Origin: Thermothelomyces thermophilus ATCC 42464
Taxonomy: Eukaryota; Ascomycota; Sordariomycetes; Sordariales; Chaetomiaceae
Direction of reading: 5' to 3'
Assembly: GCF_000226095.1 (NCBI RefSeq)
Contig: NC_016472.1
Coordinates: forward strand, 1,798,001-1,862,000
Length of the DNA: 64,000 nt
In this document: piece after piece, positions 55,736 through 64,000 of the stretch
How positions within the stretch are numbered: the stretch's first letter is position 1
Layout: every line of letters starts with the position of its first letter
Translations under genes and position numbers: made by a program
The notes under the pieces: model-generated
What the model was told of the DNA's origin: nothing
Database searches by the model: none
The model's input: the letters and a program-made list of their open reading frames with translations, nothing else

Positions 55736-56386
55736 TCATGACTGCACAACCTGGACATTGTTCTTTTTCTGCGAGGGGAAGTCAGTCATGGCAGTACAAC
55801 AGGGCAATCCAGGCCCAAATGGGAAGCGTGTCCGCGTACCTTCCACCTGTCAAGCTCATCCTGCTTGGCCTTGTACTGCTTGACGAGATCATCCAGGACC
55901 TTCTTCAGCCCTTCGGCATTCGTTCGGAGAGCGGGGATCACATCCTTGACGGTTCGCTCCACGAGAACACCATTGATCATGCGGAAGCATTTGCGATCAC
56001 CGGGAAGGGGTTCCAACGTTTCAAGAACGAGTCTGCCGCCGCGGTTAGCGATGAGCGGTGAGAAAGTGCGGAGTCAAGCGGTGTGATAGGGGTCAGGGCA
56101 TGCAAAGCGTGGAACGACTCTCGGAACCCAGAATAGACTGAACCGGCGCTGGTTTCCTGCAAGAGCGCAAGAAAGGGGACGGGGGGGGGGGGTGGGTGTC
56201 TGACTTATGCTCTTCGGCTTCCTGCTCGACATCGCCAATTTTCTGAGCGATCTGCTGTAGAGTATTCTTGTAAGTGGTGTATTGCACTTGGAGGTCTGTA
56301 GAAAGAGTTAGGATCACGACCTATCGGTGCTTCTCAAACGTCATCTAACCTTGTTGCCTCTTAGCTGCCGCTGTCTGAGATGCCAT
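55736..56386 (-). CDS. GIM4: Prefoldin subunit 2 (Gim4)
   Basis: Model: complement(join(55736..55768, 55840..56032, 56205..56295, 56350..56386)), 117 aa. It is the beta-type prefoldin subunit, part of the hexamer that passes unfolded actin and tubulin to the CCT chaperonin. The joined protein reads MASQTAAAKRQQDLQVQYTT, then helix IAQKIGDVEQEAEEHK, then LVLETLEPLPGDRKCFRMIN and GVLVERTVKDVIP, the conserved beta hairpin, and a second coiled-coil helix ending KKNNVQVVQS. First and last exons are tiny (37 and 33 nt). The 172-nt intron 2 carries a sense C12 tract and a GCTAAC branch site. It diverges from CMC2. Confidence 0.94.
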
Positions 56387-56670
56387 GGCTGATGTGGGGA
56401 GTCAAGGAAACACAGCTGTCGTTTCGAGATTTGACATTTGGGATCGTTCAACATACATGCCCCGCTGATGGCCTGGCGGGGTTCGATATGGTATGTATCT
56501 CCAGGCTTTGTTGGCCCCTGCGGGTTTGTGGGCCAATCCATTCCCGGACAGCGCTTGGCTGGTCAGAGCGCATCAGTTCCACTCGAAATCTCAAAGTTCG
56601 CGACGGAACTGTCTGGTACGAACCGTCCCGATAAATCGACGCCCCGCGTGCTCTCAACTGTTGACCGACA
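56387..56670. promoter_or_regulatory. Bidirectional promoter PFD2 / CMC2
   Basis: 284 bp between two divergent start codons, so both promoters must lie here or overlap. A CCAAT box lies at 56533-56537, about 135-150 bp from each start, a site type recognised by the HAP complex whose HapC subunit is encoded nearby. Functional use is inference. Confidence 0.6.
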
Positions 56671-56975
56671 ATGCATCCTTTACTCTTCACTAAAGACAAC
56701 GCTGGTGAGAGAGATTTCTGTTTATCTGGGAGCATCGCAGTCTCCTGACGCAGCTACGGGCTACAGGGTGCGAGCAGTTGATGGCGGCGCTCGAGGAGTG
56801 CCATGCGAAGGGGTTCATATGGAAAGCGGCGGGCATGTGCAACGATGCCAAACAACAACTCACTGAATGCCTTCGAGCCGAGCGGTTGAAGAATCAGAGC
56901 CTGAATCGGAACAGCGTCCAGGACAAACGATCCAAGATACGACAAAAGTGGAAAGAAATCGACGAGAATTCATAG
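56671..56975 (+). CDS. CMC2: Twin CX9C mitochondrial protein Cmc2
   Basis: Model: join(56671..56704, 56767..56975), 80 aa. The 34-nt first exon gives MHPLLFTKDNA; splicing at CTACAG yields GCEQLMAALEECHAKGFIWK and the second CX9C pair CNDAKQQLTEC, so both disulfide motifs are intact. Cmc2 proteins are imported into the mitochondrial intermembrane space by the Mia40 path and act in cytochrome c oxidase assembly. The tail is a basic helix (LRAERLKNQSLNRNSVQDKR). An alternative acceptor 20 nt upstream (GACGCAG) would put the conserved region out of frame. It shares an upstream region with PFD2 and is convergent with the TMEM14-family gene. Confidence 0.92.
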
Positions 56976-57242
56976 ACCCCATCGGCACGGTTTCCCGGGC
57001 ATACATTCTTGCCGACCTGCCATGGCCGGCAAGTGGGCGATGAACTCGAGAAAACACGAGAAGGCAACACGATACATCTCAAGGGCCAGGTCGCGACGCA
57101 TGGTTGGTTGTACGATATGACAAGCTCAGAAAGTGGCGACGATGGTGTATAGTATGGGAGGTGGAAAAAGCGCGCATGTCTTTGGGTTGTAACATTATGA
57201 TATTTGTTGTCCATCCCGAGCACCAGACATCTGTCGACTCGC

Positions 57243-57827
57243 CTACAACCCCCGTCGGAAGGCATCGCCAAACGTAACCAGCCCGTACGCCGCAAGCAAG
57301 GAGAGCACAATGGGCACGGGCTTTCGGAGCCGGATTGCCCTGGGAAACGCAGAACCGCCGAGGACAATGGACGCGAGAAGACTCAGCTCGACGCCATAGG
57401 GCTCGCCATTACTGATGCGGTAGCCGCCCAGTCCGTCTGGTTGGGTGAGGATCAGTTATTGTTGCTCTAAACACGATCATGAGGAGTTGGGAAGGTAGAG
57501 ATATAACCTACAGAGAAAACCCACTGCTGTTCCCTACCAACGCTGTCAGCCTACTCGCGCCGGATAAACTGTTCCACGAGCAGTTTGGGAGATAGCTCGC
57601 AGTCGCGGAAGCACATGGATCTGCCTAGACGTGTTGCGTATCGCGGGAAACGGGAGTACGGATTGTTTACTTACTGCGATCAAGCTGGGTCGGCTTCGAG
57701 TGCGGGCGTATCCGACAGCTCCGCCGGTGGCTGTCAGCGCCGCGAGGACGTACGACGGAAGTTCGAGGCCCTGCAACAACGTTAGCGTCCCAAACTGTTC
57801 AAGTGAGCTGTGGGATGCTGGTACCAT
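57243..57827 (-). CDS. TMEM14 / UPF0136 family membrane protein
   Basis: Model: complement(join(57243..57436, 57512..57533, 57675..57770, 57825..57827)), 104 aa. Joined, it reads MGLELPSYVLAALTATGGAV, GYARTRSRPSLIA, GTAVGFLYGLGGYRISNGEP, YGVELSLLASIVLGGSAFPR, AIRLRKPVPIVLSLLAAYGL and a short tail. This is the four-helix TMEM14 pattern, including the Gly-rich helices and the PRAIRLRKPVP turn. The ATG alone forms the first coding exon, and exon 3 is 22 nt (GGTAG/...CTCT/GTAGGT). Each intron has a branch site (GCTAAC, GGCTGAC, AACTGA) and phases sum exactly. Relatives sit in mitochondrial inner or other membranes; the fungal role is not established. No single open frame reveals this gene, so it is easily missed. 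Confidence 0.85.
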
Positions 57828-60398
57828 ATTGATGCGCAATTGTGGCTTTAGTTGCTGTAGTGGTGTCGTTCTCGGTCAGGCCGCTGGTCTTGATGCGTTC
57901 GTAGCTCCTCCGAGGTTCCCATCATCGGTCCAGCTTAGCTAATCCGAGCTGCAATGCCAAGCCGGTGATGTGGGGTCGTTCTTCCATTTCGTCATACGGG
58001 GGAACCGGCATGTCTCCATTCACAGTACGGATAACACGACGGAGTAATAAGAGAACGCAAAGTTACCTAGGCACTTTACCTTACCCAAAGAGCGACTTCA
58101 GCCATTCCAAGTACATCGCGTAAGGTACGGAGCGCCTGATACCTTAGCTGCCAGGTATGCTACTCAGTATGTGTGATTCAAAAATTGATCAACTGGTATA
58201 AGAAGTGTCGAGTTCTGCAGCACTTGCCGTAACACCTGGGCAAGTGGCACAATCTCACGCTCGTCCGTGCTACGAGCTTTCCGCTCTTCGGCCAGGGTCT
58301 GCTGGGGAACAAAGTAATGGCGGGGCACCCTACGCAGCACCCATAACTGCGATTCCAAAATACTGCAATCCACTCAGAGCAACAATGGTAACGGGAGGAC
58401 ATTGAGACAGCTTGGGGATTGAGTTCCTCAAGGCTTTGCCAGACGCCGGCAGAGATACATGCTCCCAGCGAAAAGTTCACAACCTTGGTAATGTCGTTTT
58501 GGCTAGTATCGGAGTGTGTCGGAACTGAAAGGGACTTTAAACGCACTGCCACCAGGCTATGCTCCTAGCTGGCCGAAACCATTTCAACACTCGACATCAA
58601 CGTTGTATAGTGAAAACCCCACGGGGGAAAAAAACCAATACAAGCTTTTGACAATCTCCCTGGCTGACAGCTTCTCAAGGGGGGAGCGGCTTGGGAGCGT
58701 ACTGTATAATTTGTTCTTTCCCAGCTCTTGGTAGCGTAAGAGGGATAAAACAAATACCAAATGACTGCTAAAGTGAGCTTGAGACGAGATAGGCGATGTC
58801 TAGGCCAGAGATAGCCTACCATGACCAATGCAAGGGACGTGTGTGAAGCAGCCGGGGCGCTGCTTGGACAGCTAGCCAACAGCACTTTGGTGGCACGAAT
58901 GAAATCGTGTCAAACCAAAGAGCACGAAACTGAGGGCAAGGTAACAGTTCCTACAATTGCATGTACGGATTAGTAGGTGTCAGTCGGGGTAGCACAAGGG
59001 ACAGAATGCATGTCTGTCCACCTATTACACAGTAGAAGTTTCGGGGAAGCCCAATAATCGGGTGCTTTGTTGGAGGCATGGACCAGTAGCCTGCCGAGCC
59101 CACAACCAACAACTGCGGGGCCTCCACAATTCCGCCCACGACTCTGCCAGTAAAGCTCGAATCCAGCACAGCCTCGACAGTGCTTCATCAAGCCTTGTCC
59201 ACCCGCCAATCACGAAATTGCTTGACGTGCATGCAGATTGACCTCAATGGCAAGAAGCTGCCGGGCTAAAAAATCGAGCGTGAAAACATCTCATGTCCGA
59301 GCGGAGCTTCCATTCGAACGGTTTTGGAGGCATTGCTAACAGGCCCCGGGGCAAAACCGACAGGCACTCTCCTCTGCGGTCGGGGGTGGCTTGGACCAGA
59401 ACGCTCAAGTGCACCCCCATCTCAGTTCGATATCGTATGTATGCATGTACTACTAATGGCGAATGAGGGGTACTGTACACCGAGAAACCAGGTTGAGATC
59501 AATACTCAGAGCCACGGAGCACACCAAGGCATTTCTGCAGGCAACTTGAACCCAGTCTACCTCTGGTGAATGCCTTGCTCCACCACTTCCATACCTTGAC
59601 CTTCTAGGCTGCCTCAAATACGGGCAAGTCTTTGCAGGCGCCCAGAGGTAGGTATCAGGTAGGAATCCGTACCGTACGGAGGATCTGAAGTGCTTTGTAG
59701 CGTCAAAATGTCAGCGGAGAACCCTACGCATAAAGTGTATACATACTGTACAAGTTGCATTCTCGTTGTTTCTCGCCTTGCCTTTTCGCGGTCCGTTTCC
59801 TTCCTGAACACGTTAGTCGAGCGCTAACGTTACTAGTAACTTAGCTCAAGGCTAGGAAGCGCAGCCGCCTGCGCCTCACCCCCATTTTTTTACCCGTCCA
59901 GGGCCGTGTCAGGCAGCGCGGTGCCAGCGGCCGGTCGTGACGCCCTTTTCCCTTCCGGGGCATCCAGCGGCTCCGCGACCCAAGACGCCCTATGTGCCCG
60001 GCTGCTCTCTTTGCTCCCCCACGTGAGGCAGTCGGTCTTTCTCTACCGCCACATCTGACAACATCTCGTAGACTCCTACCTATCTAAATTTTCCATGGAC
60101 TTCGCTTGCATGCGATCCCGTTCCTGAAGTGTAGCGAGCTGTCGAGCAAGAGTGATTGCCAACCGCGACGCAACAGATTTGCAGCAGTTCTCGGCTCGTG
60201 CCTCGCTCACCCCGCCGCGCGCAGCCGCAGCGCACCACCTGCCATCCATGCCTGTCGCCTAATTCTCCCCACGCTCAAGCATTCGGGAACTGCGCACCAC
60301 ACCCGCAACTGGGACGTTCCTTCTTGCACAGCGTCGGGGTGCTACCCCCATGCCAAATAAATACTCTTTCGCGCAGCCACTTGGACTTCGCGGCAATC
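57828..60398. other. Gene-poor interval and 5' leader of the zinc-finger gene
   Basis: 2.57 kb between divergent starts. It includes TACGGATAACACGACGGAGTA near 58026, ATCCGTACCGTACGGAGGAT near 59665, TTACCTAGGCACTTTACCTTACC near 58061-58083 and a leader with several upstream ATGs from 60095. No protein gene is supported. Confidence 0.5.
60095..60127 (+). promoter_or_regulatory. Upstream ORF in the zinc-finger gene leader
   Basis: ATG at 60095 opens a 10-codon frame (MDFACMRSRS) closed by TGA at 60125. A second mini-frame (MPVA, from ATG 60248) and a 93-codon out-of-frame ORF starting at ATG 60350 and running past the main start (60399) to 60631 follow. If the leader is transcribed from upstream of 60095, these would lower or regulate translation of the main frame; the transcription start is not known. 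Confidence 0.4.
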
Positions 60399-63300
60399 AT
60401 GTCTTCCACTTACACCTACTATCCGGCGCCCGGCTGCTCCAACACCACCGCAACCAGCCGGGACAAGGTTGGGCAACCCCGCAATACCACGACCCAAGAT
60501 TTCCAGCACCTCAGCCCCTTCTCGCCTCAAGTCGGGAGCAGCTCATCTTCCCCAGGATTCAGCATTCACACGCCGCCCGACTCGGTTTTTACCGACTTCA
60601 CCGACGCCGACGACCCCTTCTTCGGCGTTGATTTCAACGCCCCTGGTGTCGCTACACCTTCATTTTTGCAAGACGACGTCCAGCCGATTGATGGTAGCGG
60701 AGCCCTCGCCGACGGCTCCGGCGTCCTTGCTGCACCCGCCGAATCACAGCATGTGAACCATGCCGCATCGTATCTACCACTGAGCCCCGACAAGACCCCT
60801 TCGTTGCCCGGGGGCTCGCCCAACAGTCAACTAAAGGAGGAGGCGGCCTCACGGGGCGTGTTTCCGGACTTGGTTCAGACCTCTGTCGCACCTCAGAACC
60901 TGTCGCTCACCCACGAGTCGACTGCCGCCTCGGAGAGCAAGCAGCACGGCGGCCCTCAGCTGACGCCTCGAACTAACGACAGCGCCAACCCCAGCGAGGA
61001 CGGCGTTGCACCGGCCGCCACCATGCAAAGTCCTCTTGTTACGGTGTCCCATTGGGATAGGGACCATAACTCGAGCATATCCGAGTCACGAGACGCCGAG
61101 GCAGCACAGACTCGCGGCTCTCCCACCTTCTCAACAGCCCGCGATGGAACCGGCCGGTGGATCCCCGACCATGTTACGGGACAATCGGGTTTGCCCCCTA
61201 CGGCTCGCTCCGACGCCCAGGTCGAGAGCATAAACGACCTGGCGGCCCAGAGGGATATGGAGCAGCGCAAGCAAGAGATCGATGAATGGTTACAAAGGTC
61301 GACACACTCGTCCGACAACACCCCACCAGACCCGCCAGATGTCGAAGACGACGGCATTCCCCAGAAGGAGATCCCCCTGGGCGACATGACGGAAAACAAA
61401 CCCATTCCTGGGCAGACGTATTTTCGCGAGACGGGGGGCGGCCCATTGACCCGTGAAGATCTGGAGATCATGCGCCAGGGTCGGCCCTGGGAAGACGCGC
61501 CCATCCCTTTCTCGATTTCGCAGTCAAACTCCACGCCGTACCAGCCCGAGACCTCTAACGCCGCCATATTGAAGTACCAGCGGATGTGTCAGGACAATGA
61601 TTCCATCGTGTCGAGGGCGGCGACCTGGGGCACACGGCGACTTAGCTTGCCGAGCCTTATTGACACCGAGGTTCAGATCACCGGGAACCTTTTCAAGAAG
61701 CTGTCCATTGGGCGGGGAGAAGCGAGGCGGCCGAGCATCCTCGGAAACATCCGCAGTCTCGTTAGGAGACCAAGCAACTCTGGCAACAAACGCAGCCGTG
61801 CCGAGCATGAGGATGCTAGCTCCTCTGTGACAGAGTCCTCGACTGAGAAGAAGGACACCCAGGCCAAGCTCGCCCCTCCGAGTCCTAAACCCGGGTGGGC
61901 CAAAAAGCAGAGCGTGCCGAGCATCAATACTGCCTTTGTGGATGTTGGAAGCAGGATCGCCTCCATCGGCACAACCCATGCCCGGACCAGCTCCGTGAGC
62001 GCGACTCCCATAACCTCGCCGAAAAGTCCTAGCGGCCTCAGTCTGAGCGTGAAGAGACCCCTTCGTTTCCGGAGCAAGTCGGAAACGTCAGGCATCGTCG
62101 ACTTGTGGAAGCGGAGCGGCGGGCCGCCGGTGCCCAATACCAAAGTACATGCTGCTCCCGAGGCCGATGAGGATGAAGAGGACGAAGACGATCTGTACGA
62201 AGAGGGAGATGTGAAGAACGACTCTGGCAATCTCATTGACGAGATTACGCCCACTATAGCGGGTTTCCAGCAGCACGTGGTGAGACTGAACCCGATGCTG
62301 AACACCCCCGGCCACTACCTCGTCGACCGCATCGCCCACCAGCAGATGATCCGGTACAAGAACCTTCTGAATCTCAGGGTGAAGCATTTACAGGCTGTCG
62401 CTGCCGGGAACTGCCAATGCGGCTCGACGTGCGTCGACTCGGGCGGCAGTGCCAACATTCTAGATTCGAAAGGCGAGCAACGCGGCCTCGATCCGCCCTC
62501 CTCCAGATTTGACGGCTCGGATGGAGATATCACGCCAGTCGAGGGCCTCATCAATCAAGACAGCTTTCCTCAAGGTATCCCCATGCCGCGGACCACCTCG
62601 TTACCGGCCGAATTCGAGTGCCAGTTGTGTTTCACGGCGAAGAAGTTTCAGAAGCCGTCAGACTGGACCAAGCACGTACACGAGGATGTCCAGCCTTTTA
62701 CTTGCACGTGGGAGCGCTGCAGGGAGCCCAAGATGTTCAAGCGTAAAGCCGACTGGGTCCGCCACGAAAACGAAGGGCACCGCCACCTCGAGTGGTGGAC
62801 TTGCGATGTCGACGACTGCCGTCACAAGTGCTATCGGCGCGATAACTTCCTCCAGCATCTGGTGCGCGAGCACAGATTCGCCGAGCCGAAAATCAAGACT
62901 AAGGCCGCCATGAAGCGGGCCGCCGGTGGCATAGACCCGACCTGGGCAAAGGTGGAGCAGTGCCACCATGAGACTGATGCCCTGCCTCAGAGCGAGCCAT
63001 GCCGCTTCTGCGGCAAGACCTTCCCGTCCTGGAAGAAGCTGACCGTACATTTGGCCAAGCACATGGAGCAAATTAGCCTGCCGATCCTCAAGCTCGTGGC
63101 CAAGAAAGAACTCGACGAACATACCATTATCAGCCCCGTCCAAGACCCGCCGCCTCGCCAATTTCCCCATGATTTCTCGGACAAGCAAGACCAGCATCGT
63201 GCTTTTGGTCCTTCACTGACGATTCCCCAGTCCGGGCCGATGGCCTATCCGCACCACGGCCCGCCTCTGGGCATGTACCCCCTCGCCCCGCCTACCCAGG

Positions 63301-63725
63301 GATACCATGCGGCGGGCCTCTACAGCCCCAACTTCGACAGCCTCTCCCACGGAATAGCGCAGACGCAGATCAGCATGCCGCCCATGGCCCATCACCAACC
63401 CCATCAACAACACCAAGGCTTCCAGAGCCTCAACTCGCAGGCCGCGTTTCCGGAACTACCCACGACCTCGGCGGGCGCTTACATGTCTACGCCGCCCCAG
63501 GCGAGCCCGAATTACATGACCATGGCGCCCGACCTAGAGCCGTTCCCTACCCTAAGCATGGATGCTCTAGGACTGGGGTTGCAGAATCCAACGGGTGTGG
63601 CAGAGCAGCTGCCATACGGCAATGGCGGCCTCGCGGTTGAGCAACAGCAGCAGCAGTTCACACCGCAGGGGTCGGTGTCGCCTTACGGCCCCTCGCCGAA
63701 TATGCCGCAAGGCGGATTCTTCTAG
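60399..63725 (+). CDS. C2H2 zinc-finger protein
   Basis: One uninterrupted frame of 1108 aa from the first in-frame ATG. The N-terminal ~400 residues are disordered, rich in Ser/Pro/Asp, beginning MSSTYTYYPAPGCSN. A central Ser-rich basic region (SLPSLIDTEVQITGNLFKKL, RRPSILGNIRSLVRRPSN) and an acidic stretch (EADEDEEDEDDLYEE) follow. Zinc fingers lie at about 739-890: FECQLCFTAKKF, PFTCTWERCREPKMFKRKAD, WWTCDVDDCRHKCYRRDNFL and CRFCGKTFPSWKKLTVHLAK, the last followed by ISLPILKLV, a block that recurs in fungal proteins of this type. The C-terminus is Pro/Gln/Gly-rich with a Gln run. It is probably a nuclear DNA-binding regulator; targets are unknown. The frame is open for 81 codons upstream of the ATG without another Met, so a spliced upstream exon cannot be excluded. 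Confidence 0.88.
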   Translation: MSSTYTYYPAPGCSNTTATSRDKVGQPRNTTTQDFQHLSPFSPQVGSSSSSPGFSIHTPPDSVFTDFTDADDPFFGVDFNAPGVATPSFLQDDVQPIDGSGALADGSGVLAAPAESQHVNHAASYLPLSPDKTPSLPGGSPNSQLKEEAASRGVFPDLVQTSVAPQNLSLTHESTAASESKQHGGPQLTPRTNDSANPSEDGVAPAATMQSPLVTVSHWDRDHNSSISESRDAEAAQTRGSPTFSTARDGTGRWIPDHVTGQSGLPPTARSDAQVESINDLAAQRDMEQRKQEIDEWLQRSTHSSDNTPPDPPDVEDDGIPQKEIPLGDMTENKPIPGQTYFRETGGGPLTREDLEIMRQGRPWEDAPIPFSISQSNSTPYQPETSNAAILKYQRMCQDNDSIVSRAATWGTRRLSLPSLIDTEVQITGNLFKKLSIGRGEARRPSILGNIRSLVRRPSNSGNKRSRAEHEDASSSVTESSTEKKDTQAKLAPPSPKPGWAKKQSVPSINTAFVDVGSRIASIGTTHARTSSVSATPITSPKSPSGLSLSVKRPLRFRSKSETSGIVDLWKRSGGPPVPNTKVHAAPEADEDEEDEDDLYEEGDVKNDSGNLIDEITPTIAGFQQHVVRLNPMLNTPGHYLVDRIAHQQMIRYKNLLNLRVKHLQAVAAGNCQCGSTCVDSGGSANILDSKGEQRGLDPPSSRFDGSDGDITPVEGLINQDSFPQGIPMPRTTSLPAEFECQLCFTAKKFQKPSDWTKHVHEDVQPFTCTWERCREPKMFKRKADWVRHENEGHRHLEWWTCDVDDCRHKCYRRDNFLQHLVREHRFAEPKIKTKAAMKRAAGGIDPTWAKVEQCHHETDALPQSEPCRFCGKTFPSWKKLTVHLAKHMEQISLPILKLVAKKELDEHTIISPVQDPPPRQFPHDFSDKQDQHRAFGPSLTIPQSGPMAYPHHGPPLGMYPLAPPTQGYHAAGLYSPNFDSLSHGIAQTQISMPPMAHHQPHQQHQGFQSLNSQAAFPELPTTSAGAYMSTPPQASPNYMTMAPDLEPFPTLSMDALGLGLQNPTGVAEQLPYGNGGLAVEQQQQQFTPQGSVSPYGPSPNMPQGGFF

Positions 63726-64000
63726 GGAAAAAGCACTTCCCTGGCTAAGTTGTATGGATTGGAAGGTATGGTTGGCGTGCCTGGTGTCTGCAATGGTTGT
63801 GTTGCGGCCTCGTTCGGGCGTTGTTCTCTGATACCCCCACCTTTGTTGTTTGTATGCCGTCATGGCGCGTTATCCGTTGTCCTTTGCTCAGGTTGAGTTC
63901 TCGCTTGCGGCGGATACCCTGTCTTGTTTCTTTTCTTCCTTCCTTGGCCTTTTCCGCCTTCAATTGCTTCGTTTGGTATAGAATTTTGCGGTCTTATTTC
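63726..64000. other. 3' region of the zinc-finger gene
   Basis: 275 bp to the window edge; T- and C-rich, with no further gene visible. Confidence 0.5.

Overview
This is nuclear DNA of a filamentous ascomycete. The short introns (about 50-130 nt, GT..AG, with CTAAC/CTGAC branch sites just before the AG), GC-rich codon third positions, roughly one gene per 2.8 kb and intergenic CT tracts and homopolymers all fit. The gene set (WSC-glyoxal oxidase, DUF7727-type membrane protein, Rrn3, HapC, a YAT permease) points to Sordariomycetes, perhaps Sordariales/Chaetomiaceae; the species call is inference. I see no transposon, tRNA, rRNA, CRISPR array or secondary-metabolite cluster.

I support 23 protein genes; 21 of the 23 models were assembled across introns by matching splice sites and reading phase, and the other two (the edge-truncated first gene and the last gene) are unspliced within the window. 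Left to right: the 3' part of an NTF2-like protein gene (+); an amino-acid permease (-); a GH47 alpha-1,2-mannosidase (-); ATG10 (+) tail-to-tail with U2 snRNP B'' (-); ARPC1 (+); a polo-like kinase (-) facing away from an OPA3-like gene (+); an unknown gene (+); a DUF7727-type small membrane protein (+); the SBDS-like RTC3 (-); a DH-domain RhoGEF (-); PSMD9/Nas2 (+); Ran GTPase (+); a four-WSC glyoxal oxidase (-); a bZIP factor (-); a doubtful small gene (-); RRN3 (-); the CCAAT-binding subunit HapC/HAP3 (-); prefoldin subunit 2 (-) diverging from CMC2 (+); a TMEM14-family gene (-); and a C2H2 zinc-finger protein (+).

The genes are mostly single-copy housekeeping functions (autophagy, splicing, actin nucleation, mitosis, Pol I transcription, proteasome assembly, nuclear transport, respiratory-chain assembly) with no shared pathway. 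The plausible local links are divergent or convergent pairs: ATG10/U2B'' with 28 bp between stops, polo kinase/OPA3, and PFD2/CMC2, whose 284-bp shared promoter carries a CCAAT box.

The most notable observations are about gene structure. Three introns are in frame and stop-free, so they are easily mistaken for coding sequence (polo kinase, ATG10, the unknown gene). There are 22-nt and 25-nt micro-exons (TMEM14, RRN3) and a start codon alone on its own coding exon (TMEM14). Several introns carry a C homopolymer on the sense strand. The motifs TACGGAGTA and TACCTAGGTA recur only in the gene-poor gaps. I found no convincing novel biological system.
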